DNA of 64,000 nucleotides from Procambarus clarkii (Eukaryota; Arthropoda; Malacostraca; Decapoda; Cambaridae): NCBI RefSeq assembly GCF_040958095.1, contig NC_091158.1:36948246-37012245 (forward strand), given 5' to 3'. Numbering within the stretch: the first letter of the stretch is position 1; the number at the start of each line of letters is the position of its first letter. Below are positions 13,015 to 24,021 of this stretch, piece by piece. The translations under genes and the position numbers were made by a program. Under the pieces are notes generated by a model that was given only the letters and a program-made list of their open reading frames with translations, did not search any database and was not told where the DNA came from.

Positions 13015-14768
13015 CTGGTGCCCCCCACATCCACCTATTACTGGTGCCCCCACACTCACCTTTTGTTGGTGTCCCCCACAACCACCTGTTGTAGGAGCCC
13101 CCACACCCAGCTGTTGCGGATGCTCTCATAAACAGCTGTTGCCCTCACACCCACCATTTGTTGGTGCCCCCCTCAACCACCTGTTGTAGGAACCCCCACA
13201 CTTAGCTGTTGCGGATGCGCTTATAAGCAGCTGTTGCTGGTGCCCCCACACCCACCTGTTGTTGGTGCCCTAACACCCACCTGTTGCTGGTGCCCCCACA
13301 TGTACCTGTTGCTGATGCACCCACACCCACCTGTTGCTGGTGCCTACCACACTTACCTGTTGCTGGTGCACCCACAAGCACCTGTTGCTGGTGCCCCCCA
13401 CACCCACCTGTTGTTGGTGCCCTCACACCCACCGTTTGCTGGTGTCCCCACACCCACTTGATGCTGATGCGCTCACACCGACCTGTTGCTGGTGCCCCCA
13501 CACCCAGATGTTGTTGGTTCCCACCACACCCACCTGTTGCTGGTGCCCCCCACACCCACCTGTTGTTGGTGACCCCACACCCAGCTGTTGCTTGTGCAGC
13601 CACACCCACCTGTTGCTGGTGCCCCCCACACCCATCTGTTGCTGGTGCCCCCACATGTACCTGTTGCACCCACACCCACCTATTGGTGGTGCCCCCACAC
13701 TTACCTGTTGCTGGTGTCTCCACACAAAGCAGTTGCCCCCCACCTGTTGTTGGTGCCCTCACACCCAACGTTTGCTGGTGTCCCCACACCCACCTAATGC
13801 TGGTGCCCCCACACCCACCTGTTGCTGGTGCCCCCCTACCCACCTGTTTCTGGTGCCCCCACACCCAGCAGTTGCTGGTGCCCCCACACCCACCGGTTGT
13901 TGGTGCCCCCACACCCACCTGTTGCTGGTCTCCCCTAACACGGAGCTTTTGCTGGTGCCCCCAACACCCATCTGTTGCTGGTGCCCCCACACCCACCTGT
14001 TGCTGGTGCCCCCCCCACACGCAACTGTTGCTTGTGCCACCCACACCCACCCGTTGCTGGTTCCCCCACATGCAGCTGTTGCCTCCACACCCACCTGTTG
14101 CCCCCACACCCAGCTGTTGCTCCCACGCTCACTTGTTGCTGGTGCCCCCACACCCACCTGTTGGTAGTGGTCCCTCACCAACCTTTTTCTGGTGCCCCTA
14201 CACCCATCTGTGTCTGGTGCCCATACACCCAGATGTTGTTGGTTCCCACCTGTTGCTGGTACCCCCACAACCAGCAGTTGCTGGTGGCCCCAATACCACC
14301 TAGTTGCTGGTGCCCCCCACACCCACCTGTTGCTGGTGCCCTCACACCCAGCTGTTGCTGGTGCCCCCACACCCACCAGTTTCTGGTGCCCCCACATGCA
14401 CCTTTTGCTGGTGCCCCCACACCCACCTGTTGTTTATGGGTCCACACCCAGCAGTTGCTGGTGCCCGCAAACCCACCTGTTGCTGGTGGGTCCACACCCA
14501 GTTGTTACTAATGCCCCCACACCCACCTTTTGCGGGAGCCTCCCAGACCCGCCTCTTGTTGGGGCCCCCAATACCGCCCAGTTGCTGGTGCTCCCACACC
14601 CCACCTGTTGTTAGTGCCCCCACACCCAGCTGTTGGTGGTGCCCCCTCACCCAGCTGTTGCTGGTGCCCCCACACCCAGCTGTTGCCCCCATACCTAGCT
14701 GTTGCTGGTGCCCACCACACCCACCTGTTGCTGGTGCGCCCACACGCAGCTGTTGCTGGTGCCCACCA
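13015..14768. repeat. 25-bp C-rich minisatellite, second island
   Basis: About 70 monomers of the same array, lying between the two large LTR-type insertions. It includes variants with TTGTAGGAGCCCC in place of TTGCTGGTGCCCC and with CAGCTG in place of CACCTG. The last five bases, CACCA (14764-14768), are the left target duplication of the BEL/Pao-like element. Confidence 0.95.
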
Positions 14769-16402
14769 TGTTGGAAATTTCCAACACTAATACAATACTA
14801 TTGTATTGTAATAAATTAGTATTAAAATATACTAACTACTGTAGTTACTAAAATTTACTAACAGTAATGTTCACATAAACTAACCAATATATCTGCATAT
14901 GGATACTGGAATTCCTTCGAAACCAAGCACCAGTATTGCATCAGATTATATCTAGTTATACACATTTATAGCCAGTGTGCTAGAGAATTGAATGTGATTC
15001 TCTAAAATCATCAGTATTCCGTGTGATAATTATTTATGGACAACAGAACTCCCAAATAATTCTAAATCGAGAGTTTTTAGTTACAATTGTTATCAAGTAA
15101 TAATTTTACCGTCACGCGTGAATGCCATGGAGAAAACTAAAATCTTCTCCATTTCTTGTTTACTACCATAAGACGAGAAAGTAATAATATTTAAATCCCT
15201 AGAATTACAACCCAGTCTTTATTAAAATATTTCAACCACTATTACGTGAAATAATATTATTCGTGATAAATAATTTCTGTGGCGAATGCGGGGACGTGGT
15301 AGAGGGAGAAGCCATTGTGTATAGAGACGCAATTGTGTGTGGCGTGGTAGTCTCGTGTTGCTGAATTCAGCAACAAAGGTCGTGGCGTCAGAGTCTCAGA
15401 CACGTGACGTTGAGATTATCAGCAAGAATTACACTGGTACTCAACACAGAATGAGTTATTATTGTTATACGTGATCTGCAGTGATCGGCCAACTAATAAC
15501 GCTTCGATATTCAAGCCAAGCTATCAACCACGTGTACGACACTGTGGAAGTTTGAGCTTGAGACGCAATACCGGCAAGCTTTAACATAATTTGTACCCTT
15601 AGATAAGTATATTGTTCTTTTCTGATGCATCATTAGAGATTGTATATGTCGGGGCAGCTTGTCGTTATATCAAGCGACCACAAAAAATCCAACGTTAGTA
15701 CCACACAAAAATTTAATTTATATTTCATGAATGTAGAGATTTAAGTAGCCTAGTTCAATGCTACGTAATATCCCTTAAATTACAGCTTGTATGTGAGAAG
15801 TCAACGAGCTGTTACCTACCTTTGTGTTACTCACCTCTAAGGGTTTCTACGAGGTATTCCGGAGATTACGAGAACGAGGCGTGAATGATGTCATAGAAAT
15901 CGTCTCAAAGCTAAGACTTTTTTGTACACATTTATTTACTCTAAAATTGATTATTTACTCATCATTCTATCTAATCGGATACTCGTCATGTGCACTGGAG
16001 ATAATCTGTGTTTATTTGGATGATTAATTTCTGATGCTAATAATCTTTATAATTTCTGGTGATAATCTTCTATAGATTCTTTAATATTGGTCACAAGACT
16101 AGTTATTAAACAATGAACTGGTGCACGAACCACACTAGTTCCTAGACGTATATGAACTTCTAGCAATACCCCCCCAATGTAGGTGTTTGAGGCTTTGATT
16201 TAAGTTAATTAACTATACAGCCCATTAATTATTTAAGTGATTATGCTTCCTAATATTTAGCCATAGACACTGGTTCTTCCTTGTATTTCTAATGATCCCT
16301 TTTTATTAGTTTCCCTCTTTTCTTAAAAGTGGGTGGTCCTTCGTAATTGATTTCATTAATTTAATAATTGAATAAATTGAGTCAAGCCCCAGATATCCCA
16401 TA
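14769..16402 (+). repeat. 5' LTR (1,634 bp)
   Basis: Starts TGTTGG and ends TCCCATA, where the other copy ends TCCCACA, giving TGT...ACA ends. The two LTRs differ at roughly 11 places in their first 330 bp. This copy is 28 bp longer, from an 18-bp and a 10-bp segment near 15322 and 15474. AATAAA at 16371-16376 is a possible polyadenylation signal near the end. The 10 bases TGGTCCTTCG that open the primer-binding site also occur inside the LTR at 16334-16343. Confidence 0.88.
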
Positions 16403-16405
16403 TTA

Positions 16406-16423
16406 TGGTCCTTCGAACCGGAT
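16406..16423 (+). promoter_or_regulatory. primer-binding site, tRNA-Tyr type
   Basis: TGGTCCTTCGAACCGGA begins three bases after the LTR. It matches the complement of the conserved tRNA-Tyr 3' end (which ends CCGGCTCGAAGGA plus CCA) at 16 of 17 positions. This would prime minus-strand synthesis. Confidence 0.75.
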
Positions 16424-17598
16424 GAATAAAAATATAAAAACTGTACATACTAATTAGTAATAACTAATCACCGTGTGAAGTAGTCTAGACTAACCCCATT
16501 AATTAATTGTGTCTACCGGCAGCGTAACACATAGGTTAGCCTTAGTCACACCAAGTCATTGCTACTTACACCTCATGTATAAGGTAGCACTCATGGGACA
16601 CAGTTAATTGCCCACAACACTTAAGCTTACACTTCATATTGAAGTAAGAATCTTTAGGTCACCAGGAGCAACAGCTCATAACTTGTATATTAATCACTAA
16701 CACCAATTATGTGTTAACCATTTGGGCTATACAAATATTTCAATATACGGCTGTCAACAGACTGTCCATTATAGCCTGAATACATTCCATAATTACTGAT
16801 TCACTCAAGTCAGTGGATCATTAAGATTTTAGGATCCAGTATACTAATATAAATTGCTGATCCCATACTAATTAATCATTTCTAACCCTGATAACATTTT
16901 ATTCCACAATTAGGAGTACATTCAGGAGTTAAATATTATCTACGGCAGGAGAATACTTGCCAAACACAATTAATTCTCTTTGTGTTCATTTAATTTCTTA
17001 TACACATAATTTCTACCAGTGTATATATTATATAAACTATAAAATCCCAAAAAACAAAACAAAAATACAGCACAACTATTTGCACATTATTGCACCACAA
17101 TATAATCTTTGCCAACCTTTATTAGATAGGAATTTAGGCTGTGATTGTGCTGAATTTGGCACAAACACAGACTAAATAAATTTGTAGTTTCTTACGTAGA
17201 AATTCTCACAACTAGGCTTGAGCTAGTTAGTGGTACATATATTATTCATTCTTGTGCTGACCCAATCAAGGGTGGGATTAAACCTTAAGATAACTCTGAT
17301 TAGAGTATATCCATATTATTTCTATGTACATCTTTGAGTGTTACTGTAAGTTCACTACCCATCCAAGGCTGATTTTGAAGAGCTAAGCTAAGGAATACCT
17401 GTAGTGAGACCAAGGTACCACTCAAATCTTAGTTGCTTATTATTAGGTAGGTAGCTGACCTCTAAATGAGGTAAATTACAATCAGCCTCAAGAAAATATC
17501 AGGCTGTCAATAATTATACCTGCTCTACATAAAGGAGCAGACACCATAGCTGTGCAAGTAGCTATATAAGCCCTATAAGGCTCAAATTTACCACAAGA
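16424..17598 (+). other. untranslated leader of the LTR element
   Basis: AT-rich, about 1.2 kb, with no recognisable protein or structured RNA. The first strong start codon in a long frame is at 17599, preceded by CACAAGA. Confidence 0.6.
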
Positions 17599-19182
17599 AT
17601 GGCTACTCCAGAAAGGACTGCAAGATTCTTGAGAAGTCTTCAAGTTCACCTATCAAAACTACTTGTCAAATGTGACATCTGTATAGAAACTAACTCAGTT
17701 GACGTCTTCAAGCTAGTAAGTTCCACAAGGGTAGCTAACCAAAAATATGACCATATAAAGGTTATAATCGAGTCTTATAGGAACATACTCCATGTCAGTA
17801 ATACTGACCCAGACGAATTACGTCTGACAGAATCTGATCTTGATGACTATGAATATATCATTCAAGACAAGTTAGACCGATATAAAAAGGTGCTTGCGAC
17901 ACTAGATGTTCCCGAGTGGATAGAACAATTCTTTAGTAGACCTACACCCGAGCCAGCACCCAGCTCAGATGAAATACATGAGCTACCTCAAGATGAGGAG
18001 AATCCTCTAATCAATACTGATCACTATACAGGATCAACAACTGAAGTTCAACCTTCATTTTCTAACATCTCATCTAATACAACTTCACGTAATAATTTGT
18101 TTACAGAGTCTGATCAATTTTCAGACAGCTCTTCTCAATGTTCCCTGGATTCTATAAATTCAATGCAGGAGGCTACTGAATTAACTAGCTCCTCACAGGA
18201 ACCCAGAGAAACAATTGTAGCTACAGATGAAACTCTTAGTGAAACTGCAATAATCAGTGAATCTGAACCAGAAAATGATAAAGCTAATGCTGCAGCAGCC
18301 GAAGCTGTAATTAAAGCTGAGGCTAAGCTAGAAGCTTTAAGCAATACAATTAATGGTCACAATTGCTCACACCAGCCTTCTAAAGTAAGTGCTAACAATG
18401 AGAAGACTGTTATAAACCTTGTACACCAATTACTAGATTTATCTCCACTAGAACAATCAGTTGACTCTTTACAAGCCTTTAGTTTTCAGCTTGAGTCACT
18501 GTTAAATTCCTTCAGTAAAGAGGTGGATCACCCAACTGCTGAGTGGATGACAAAAATTGTCATCCAAAGAAAATTGTCTGGTGACACACTCAATAAATTA
18601 AATGTATACCAGAATGGTAATACCCTGTCAATGCAGGATATATTTGCAGGTTTGCGCAATATAAGTAATCATACAGCAAACCAGGCACTTAATGCTTCAT
18701 CTGAATGCACCGAAACTGTACCCACATCAGTTTCCTTACCTGGACCTCCTAAAGTGACACTGTCACTAGGTAATAAGGGTACTAATAATCAATGTAATAA
18801 CAATGAATCAAACACTGATTCATCAGTAAGGCCCAGGAGCCCCACAGGTGCTCCTAAGAGACCTAATAGTCCAAAGAGCACTCTCAATAACTCCACAGGT
18901 GCTCCTAAGAGACCTAATAGTCCAAAGAGCACTCCCAAGAGCCCAGTAATGGCTCCCCAGAGTACACCAAGTACTCACAAGAGAATAAATAACAAGCAAA
19001 TGCAAGGAACAAAACCATCACAACCTGTAGTTACTGTTTTACCTAAACCGGTAACCGCTAAACGAGCTGTAGGATGGGGAATCTGCCTGTTTTGCAATCA
19101 AAAACATTCTCTGTACAAATGTACTAATTACCCTAATAGAGACACAAGAGTCAGACGACTCAAAGTTACACAAATGTACTAA
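17599..19182 (+). CDS. gag: Gag-like protein of the BEL/Pao-like element (527 residues)
   Basis: Nucleocapsid-type protein that would package element RNA in the cytoplasm. It starts MATPERTARFLRSLQ; the N-terminal 110 residues are charged and probably helical. Residues about 110-250 are acidic and Ser/Thr-rich. A second ordered region near residues 270-355 contains HPTAEWMTKIVIQRKLSG. A basic, Pro-rich stretch (about 410-460) carries a 17-residue tandem duplication starting TGAPKRPNSPKST. Near the C-terminus is the first zinc knuckle, CLFCNQKHSLYKC (496-508, CX2CX3HX4C). The frame then stops after 19 more residues. The protein clearly continues in the next frame, with two more knuckles, once base 19165 is skipped, so this stop reflects a one-base insertion or a +1 frameshift site. 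No other long frame competes with it on either strand. Confidence 0.85.
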   Translation: MATPERTARFLRSLQVHLSKLLVKCDICIETNSVDVFKLVSSTRVANQKYDHIKVIIESYRNILHVSNTDPDELRLTESDLDDYEYIIQDKLDRYKKVLATLDVPEWIEQFFSRPTPEPAPSSDEIHELPQDEENPLINTDHYTGSTTEVQPSFSNISSNTTSRNNLFTESDQFSDSSSQCSLDSINSMQEATELTSSSQEPRETIVATDETLSETAIISESEPENDKANAAAAEAVIKAEAKLEALSNTINGHNCSHQPSKVSANNEKTVINLVHQLLDLSPLEQSVDSLQAFSFQLESLLNSFSKEVDHPTAEWMTKIVIQRKLSGDTLNKLNVYQNGNTLSMQDIFAGLRNISNHTANQALNASSECTETVPTSVSLPGPPKVTLSLGNKGTNNQCNNNESNTDSSVRPRSPTGAPKRPNSPKSTLNNSTGAPKRPNSPKSTPKSPVMAPQSTPSTHKRINNKQMQGTKPSQPVVTVLPKPVTAKRAVGWGICLFCNQKHSLYKCTNYPNRDTRVRRLKVTQMY

Positions 19183-19975
19183 GTGTCTCAAATCACATAA
19201 TGTTAATAGCTGTGACACCCCACTGAACACCTGCAATAGGTGTAGAAGGGGCAAGCATCATGCTGCACTGTGCAAATTAGTTAGGACAAATTATGTCAAT
19301 CCTAGAATAGGAGGTAGAGAATCTACACCAGTACAGTGCTGCAAGGTGCGAGATGTGTACAGCGTAATTTTACAAGCATCTCAAGTGGATGCTGCTTTGC
19401 TTACTGCCCAACTTCAAGTAAAGAACAGAGGAGCCAAGATCACCACTCGTGGACTATTTGATCAAGGTTCCCAGAGAACTTTCATTACTCAGAAAGCAGC
19501 AGAGGCACTCAATTTACAACCAATCATACAGGCAAAATAAAACTTGTCAGGGTTCATGATAAATCGAGGAACCCATGAATACTCAGTAGTTCAACCGCTT
19601 GTACGACTAGGTAGTCATGTCAAGGCTGTCCAAGCCATTGTTGTAGATCAAATACCTTTAGACTTAAATATTAAGGGTCTGGGGTACACAGCCCACTTCC
19701 TGCAGGAACGTGAAATTAATTTGGCCGACAACAAGTTAACGTCTGACTGCCTTAACAATGTGTATGTACTAGTAGGAGCAGACTACTATTACCAGTTCAT
19801 AACTGGACATGTTAAACAATTGGGCATAAATATGCTCCAATCTGCAGGTGGCTACTTACTTACTGGTAAAGTTTTGAATGTGAACAAGCCTAAGCCTGCC
19901 AGCAATAATAAATTAGTCATCAGTAAATCAATTCTCCAGCAGCCAGCTAAAATGAGAAACACAGCTGAGTAATAA
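19166..19975 (+). pseudogene. pol: protease and linker region of Pol, frameshifted and with an internal stop
   Basis: Read in the +1 frame from 19166, the sequence continues Gag with two further zinc knuckles (CTKCLKSHNVNSC and CNRCRRGKHHAALC). An aspartic-protease-like core, TRGLFDQGSQRTFI, follows near 19447-19488. The usual BEL/Pao core has Asp-Ser/Thr-Gly; here the residue between Asp and Gly is Gln, which may abolish activity. TAA at 19538-19540 interrupts the frame. After it the same frame resumes with SGFMINRGTHEY and the typical VLVGADYYYQFITG and GGYLLTGKV segments up to a stop at 19973-19975. Nothing resembling reverse transcriptase follows. One frameshift, one stop and loss of all downstream enzymes make this a remnant. 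Confidence 0.8.
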
Positions 19976-20633
19976 ACTCAGATTGAATGTAGTGCAATTA
20001 GTATTCGCCGAGATGTTTCATAGCTCTCAGTGGATAAGCAGTGGTCCTTACCTAAACAAGTACAAGTCACAGCGACCAAGCCATTGAATCCACTGCAGAC
20101 CTAGAATTATTCTCGACAAGTAGTAATTGACCACACTGTCTTCCTAGGTAATTCATAATGTTAGGCTAGAGAATCTAGCACTCCCTAGATAATTTATAAT
20201 ATTAGGCTAGAGAATCTAGCAATCAATGCTTCTAGCATTTCCTGATTTTAGCAATACTATGAAGTCATCAAGCAACTTCTATAATTATAAATTCACTAGG
20301 ACTAAGGTCCACAATACTTGCGCTTAAGGTTTGCAGAGAAAACCTTATTAATACAATGTTTTCTGCACTAAGAGTTAGTGATAAATACTTGCATCAATTT
20401 TGTTTGAGTTGTTTTTCTTTCGTTTCTGCTTAATTATTGTAGGAGCGCAGCACGAACAAACTTGCAAACTTACCAATACGTAAATGAATCTACAGAGAAC
20501 TAATAACCCGTGAAACGTTTAGGTTGGGAAAATGTTACAAATTATCTTGAATAGGATTAATCGTAGCAGTAATTTCATTCCAGTAATCTTAGGTTTCCCT
20601 TTGTTTAATGCATTATCTATAAACATTAGCATT
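19976..20633 (+). other. non-coding interior of the LTR element
   Basis: No coding potential seen where RT would be expected. It contains a 41-bp tandem duplication at about 20143-20222 (shared core TAGGCTAGAGAATCTAGCA) and the first copy of a motif GTCACAGCGACC (20066-20077) that recurs four more times towards the 3' LTR. Confidence 0.6.
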
Positions 20634-20934
20634 GTTAATTAACATGCTTAATGAGCTCAATATAGCTCACCTTTGAATTAACATAATAATTGAGTACTTA
20701 TTGTTCCCCCATGCGAGTATGGGCTCAATATTGCTCGCCATGATAATTGAACGCTTTAATGTTCCCCATGTCACGAGCACTGCTCGCCATGATAATTGAA
20801 CGATGCAATACTCCACCTCGTTAATTGGAGTTCAATATAACTCACCCTGTTAACGAATTCAATATAACTCACCCTGTTAACATACTTAATATAGATCCCC
20901 ATGTTAACGAGCTCAATATAGCTCACCCTATTAA
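20634..20934 (+). repeat. 27-bp palindromic tandem repeat, left part
   Basis: Degenerate copies of a unit of about 27 bp built around TGTTAACGAG and CTCAATATAGCTC. Each contains GAGCT and AGCTC arms around CAATAT, so single strands can fold. The block is broken at a TTAA (20931-20934) by the piggyBac-like insertion and resumes at 22491. Confidence 0.8.
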
Positions 20935-22490
20935 CCCTTAACATGCTCAGGGTTTAATATCCTGTCATCCCCACAGGCGCATGTCATTTTGAAAAAAAAA
21001 AATAGTTTTTTCTTTCTAACCTGTTAATTTGTGTTCACTGATCACGGGAAAAATAAAAAAAAAATCGTAAGTGGCATATATTGCCCGCTATAGGGCGGAG
21101 AAGTCTGGCAAATTATAGGCGCTGACTCAGCGTGCGTCCCAGGCGGTCTGTTGCTCGCAAGCTGTCAGGCCGGAGTTGCCACAAAGAGATAATTACCGAA
21201 TTATTTCAATGTCTCTGATTGATTTTTCATACTTTTTTTGCTGTAATATTATTCAATAGTGTGTAGTTTGATATATTTATATAATAAAATGAGTGAATCA
21301 TTGCTGTACTCAAAAATATGGTGTGCATATTGTTGATTCAATTATGTTCATCAATCAGTGAACAAATACTTTGTCGGTTATTACATTATAAGCACAGGTT
21401 ATATATAAGTATCTGCATGTTTTGTTCACTATAACGAACCACTAAGTAGCTATTATGAGTCAAAAAGTAACGAGGAGTGACCGCCGTGTACCAGCCAGCC
21501 ACTCCCGCCCTCCCTCCAGTCATCTGACTCCCCCACATTCTCCTCCCACAATAATGTTTTTGCTATAATTCACTATATACAGACGTTATATATAAGTATC
21601 TACATGTTTTGTTCACCATAACTGTACATCTAAGCTTGTATGGTGAGTAAAGGCACAAAGATGTGGCTACTTACACAGTCAGCTGATCAGCGGCCGCCCT
21701 CAAGGCCAGACGCACTAATATTTCTCCTCCAACAATACTGTGTGGTGTTATTACGCTATATACACACATTATATATAAATATCTACCTGTTTTATTCACC
21801 ATACTTGTACAAATAAACTGGTATGGTGCCCAAAGACCATCGTGGTAACCAGTAAACAACACCGTCGTCTGCGCCCTCACCAAAATGGCGGCTCCAAACC
21901 TTCTCTTGCTGTTTATACCCTCTATACACACGTTATATATAAGTATCTGCATTTGTGTTCACCATAGCGAACCACTAAGCTGGTATGCTGAGTGCAGTCA
22001 ATAAAAGGTGGCCACACACGGTCAAGACATCGCCACCACCCTCCCTCCCACAGCATTACTCCTCCTTCCATGGCGCACAGCGCTAAATATCACCACAATC
22101 CTGCTATTATCAGAACCCTGTTCAGTTTTATCACAGTCAGGGGTCTTCTGTAATAATATCATCGCTACATAATAGCATGAACAAGTATAATTTGGCATTT
22201 TTAGGCGATGCTGTGGTTACAAGCTGAACAGCAGTGCTGTTAGCTCATGCTGCGTGCGTCAGGCTTGGTTGCTCACTCAATACTGAGGCCAATAACACCC
22301 GGGAGTTTGGCCCACGATTTTTTTTTAAAATGGCGTCTGTTTACAAGAGCCCTGATGAAGGTGTGGTGAACCCCGTGTATCAGCGGGCTTTTTAAATCTT
22401 GCGTAGTACTCCAACACATCATATGACGTGATGCGCAGTTGACTGGAACAACGTCCAGCACGTCATATGACGTGATGCGCACTTTAAGGG
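20935..22490. mobile_element. piggyBac-like non-autonomous DNA transposon, 1,556 bp
   Basis: Flanked by TTAA on both sides (20931-20934 and 22491-22494), the piggyBac target duplication. The termini are inverted: CCCTTAACATGC on the left and, on the other strand, CCCTTAAAGTGC on the right (10 of 12 identical, opening with CCCT as in piggyBac ends). Both ends also carry a subterminal GCGCAT...GTCAT motif, and the right end has it twice, within a 19-bp direct repeat near 22418 and 22462. No transposase frame is present, so it would depend on an enzyme in trans. It lies inside the 27-bp repeat of the LTR element and is therefore younger than that element. Confidence 0.78.
21398..21990. repeat. 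four-copy internal repeat of the piggyBac-like element
   Basis: A segment beginning with TTATATATAAGTATCT and continuing through TTCACCATA occurs at 21398, 21585, 21768 and 21932, spaced 187, 183 and 164 bp. The copies are degenerate. Confidence 0.75.
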
Positions 22491-22742
22491 TTAACGCTGT
22501 TAACGAGTTCAATATAACTCACCCTGTTAACATGCTTAATGAGCTCAATATAGCTCACCATGTTAACGAGCTCAATATAGCTCCCCATGTTAACGAGCTC
22601 AATATATCTCCCCGTGTTAACGAGCTCAATATAGCTCACCATGTTCGCGAGCTTAATATAGCTCGCCCTGTTAAATGTTAACGAGCTCAATATAGCTCAC
22701 TCTGTTAACTGTTAATGAGCTCAATATAGCTCCCAATGTTAA
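22491..22742 (+). repeat. 27-bp palindromic tandem repeat, right part
   Basis: Continuation of the array interrupted by the piggyBac-like element, with about nine clearer copies of the 27-bp unit. Removing 20935-22490 and one TTAA restores a continuous array. Confidence 0.82.
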
Positions 22743-24021
22743 TTTGAGTACATTTTTGCTTACAATTAACTTAGTCCTTTACTTAGGTAGGTTAGAAATT
22801 TAAACCATTTATTTAGGTAGGTTTAGGGACGTTAGTTAGTGTCAACTGAGTACTAGCCTAATCTGTACTCACAATTAATTACAGTTGACTATACTTATAG
22901 AGACTGATTTAATAAACTCAATTTTCATCTAAAAGTTGAGGATGTATTAATGAGTTTACAGTGTCAAACCTATGAGCTGCAATTCAATTAGCTCATAAGT
23001 CAGAATGACTAGGCTGCTAATCTCACTGTCGACTCAGAATCTTCCTTGATTTTAATGAACAAACCTTTTCAGTTCTCTAATTTTCCACTATTTTAGCTAG
23101 TTAGCAAATTAGTTATACCATCAGTCAGAATGACTACTGCACGGCAGTGCACATTAAATTAAATTTCCTCATTTGATTTTGGGGTGATCATGATGCTGCG
23201 TGATGTTCTTGTCTAGTAACTCAATAGTTACAAGTCACAGCGACCCTAGACAGCGACCTTACGGTAGTGTCATAGTCTCCTTGATCTTGAATGACCCAAT
23301 AATACTTTACTGTATAATAATGTAGAATACAACTAATACAATAATGTTATCAGTTCTTAGGAACTTTTTCTGAGTTTGCCTACGATTCAGCTACTACGTA
23401 ATACACCATTACATGTCACTGCGACCCTAGTTGTTGAGTGTATTGTAAGCTTTAGAGAGTTCCTGATTACCGATAACTTAATCATTTAATATTTCAATAT
23501 TTAATGCATGTTTCCACTAGAGCTGCTGCTCAACAATGCAAACGGAAACTACAAGCCTATTATAGCTCTAACTAAGAGCAAATAATTTCCCATCCAATTT
23601 GAGTAATCATGATGATACTGTGTTGTGATGTCAAGTAACAAATCAGTTACTTTAAATTGTATGATTTAATTCTTAATTTGTTGTATAAGCTATTAATAAT
23701 AACATTATTTCGTCTCGAGTATCTGAGAGTTTACAAGACTTTAAGACTTAGTAACATAAACATTACATGTCATAGCGACACCAGTCACAGAGTTTATTGT
23801 AGGCTTTATTAGTCATTAGCTTTAGATGATTCCCAATAACATGTTCCATTCAACATGAAATTTTTTGCAAGACTTAAGTTTCTTGTATGTTCTTGACAAT
23901 TACGGGACATCCGTTATGTGTGTACTAACATACTAACATATTAGCATTAATACTAACTTCGGGATAGGTATGTCAGTACTCAACATTGTACTGCGACCCG
24001 AGAAATCTCCCCCCAGAGTTA
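22743..24021 (+). other. non-coding 3' interior of the LTR element
   Basis: No coding potential. It holds a degenerate duplication (compare about 23170-23250 with 23596-23660) and four copies of the GTCACAGCGACC-type motif (23234, 23415, 23769 and about 23989), the last within 35 bp of the 3' LTR. The expected polypurine tract before the LTR is weak, because the bases just before 24022 include a C run. Confidence 0.55.

Noticed and set aside
16957..17175. 72-codon frame in the retroelement leader
   Set aside because: Low-complexity composition, no domain, and it lies upstream of the clear gag start.
19976..24021. Possible reverse transcriptase or integrase of the LTR element
   Set aside because: No frame, even allowing frameshifts, shows RT, RNase H or integrase motifs in this interval.
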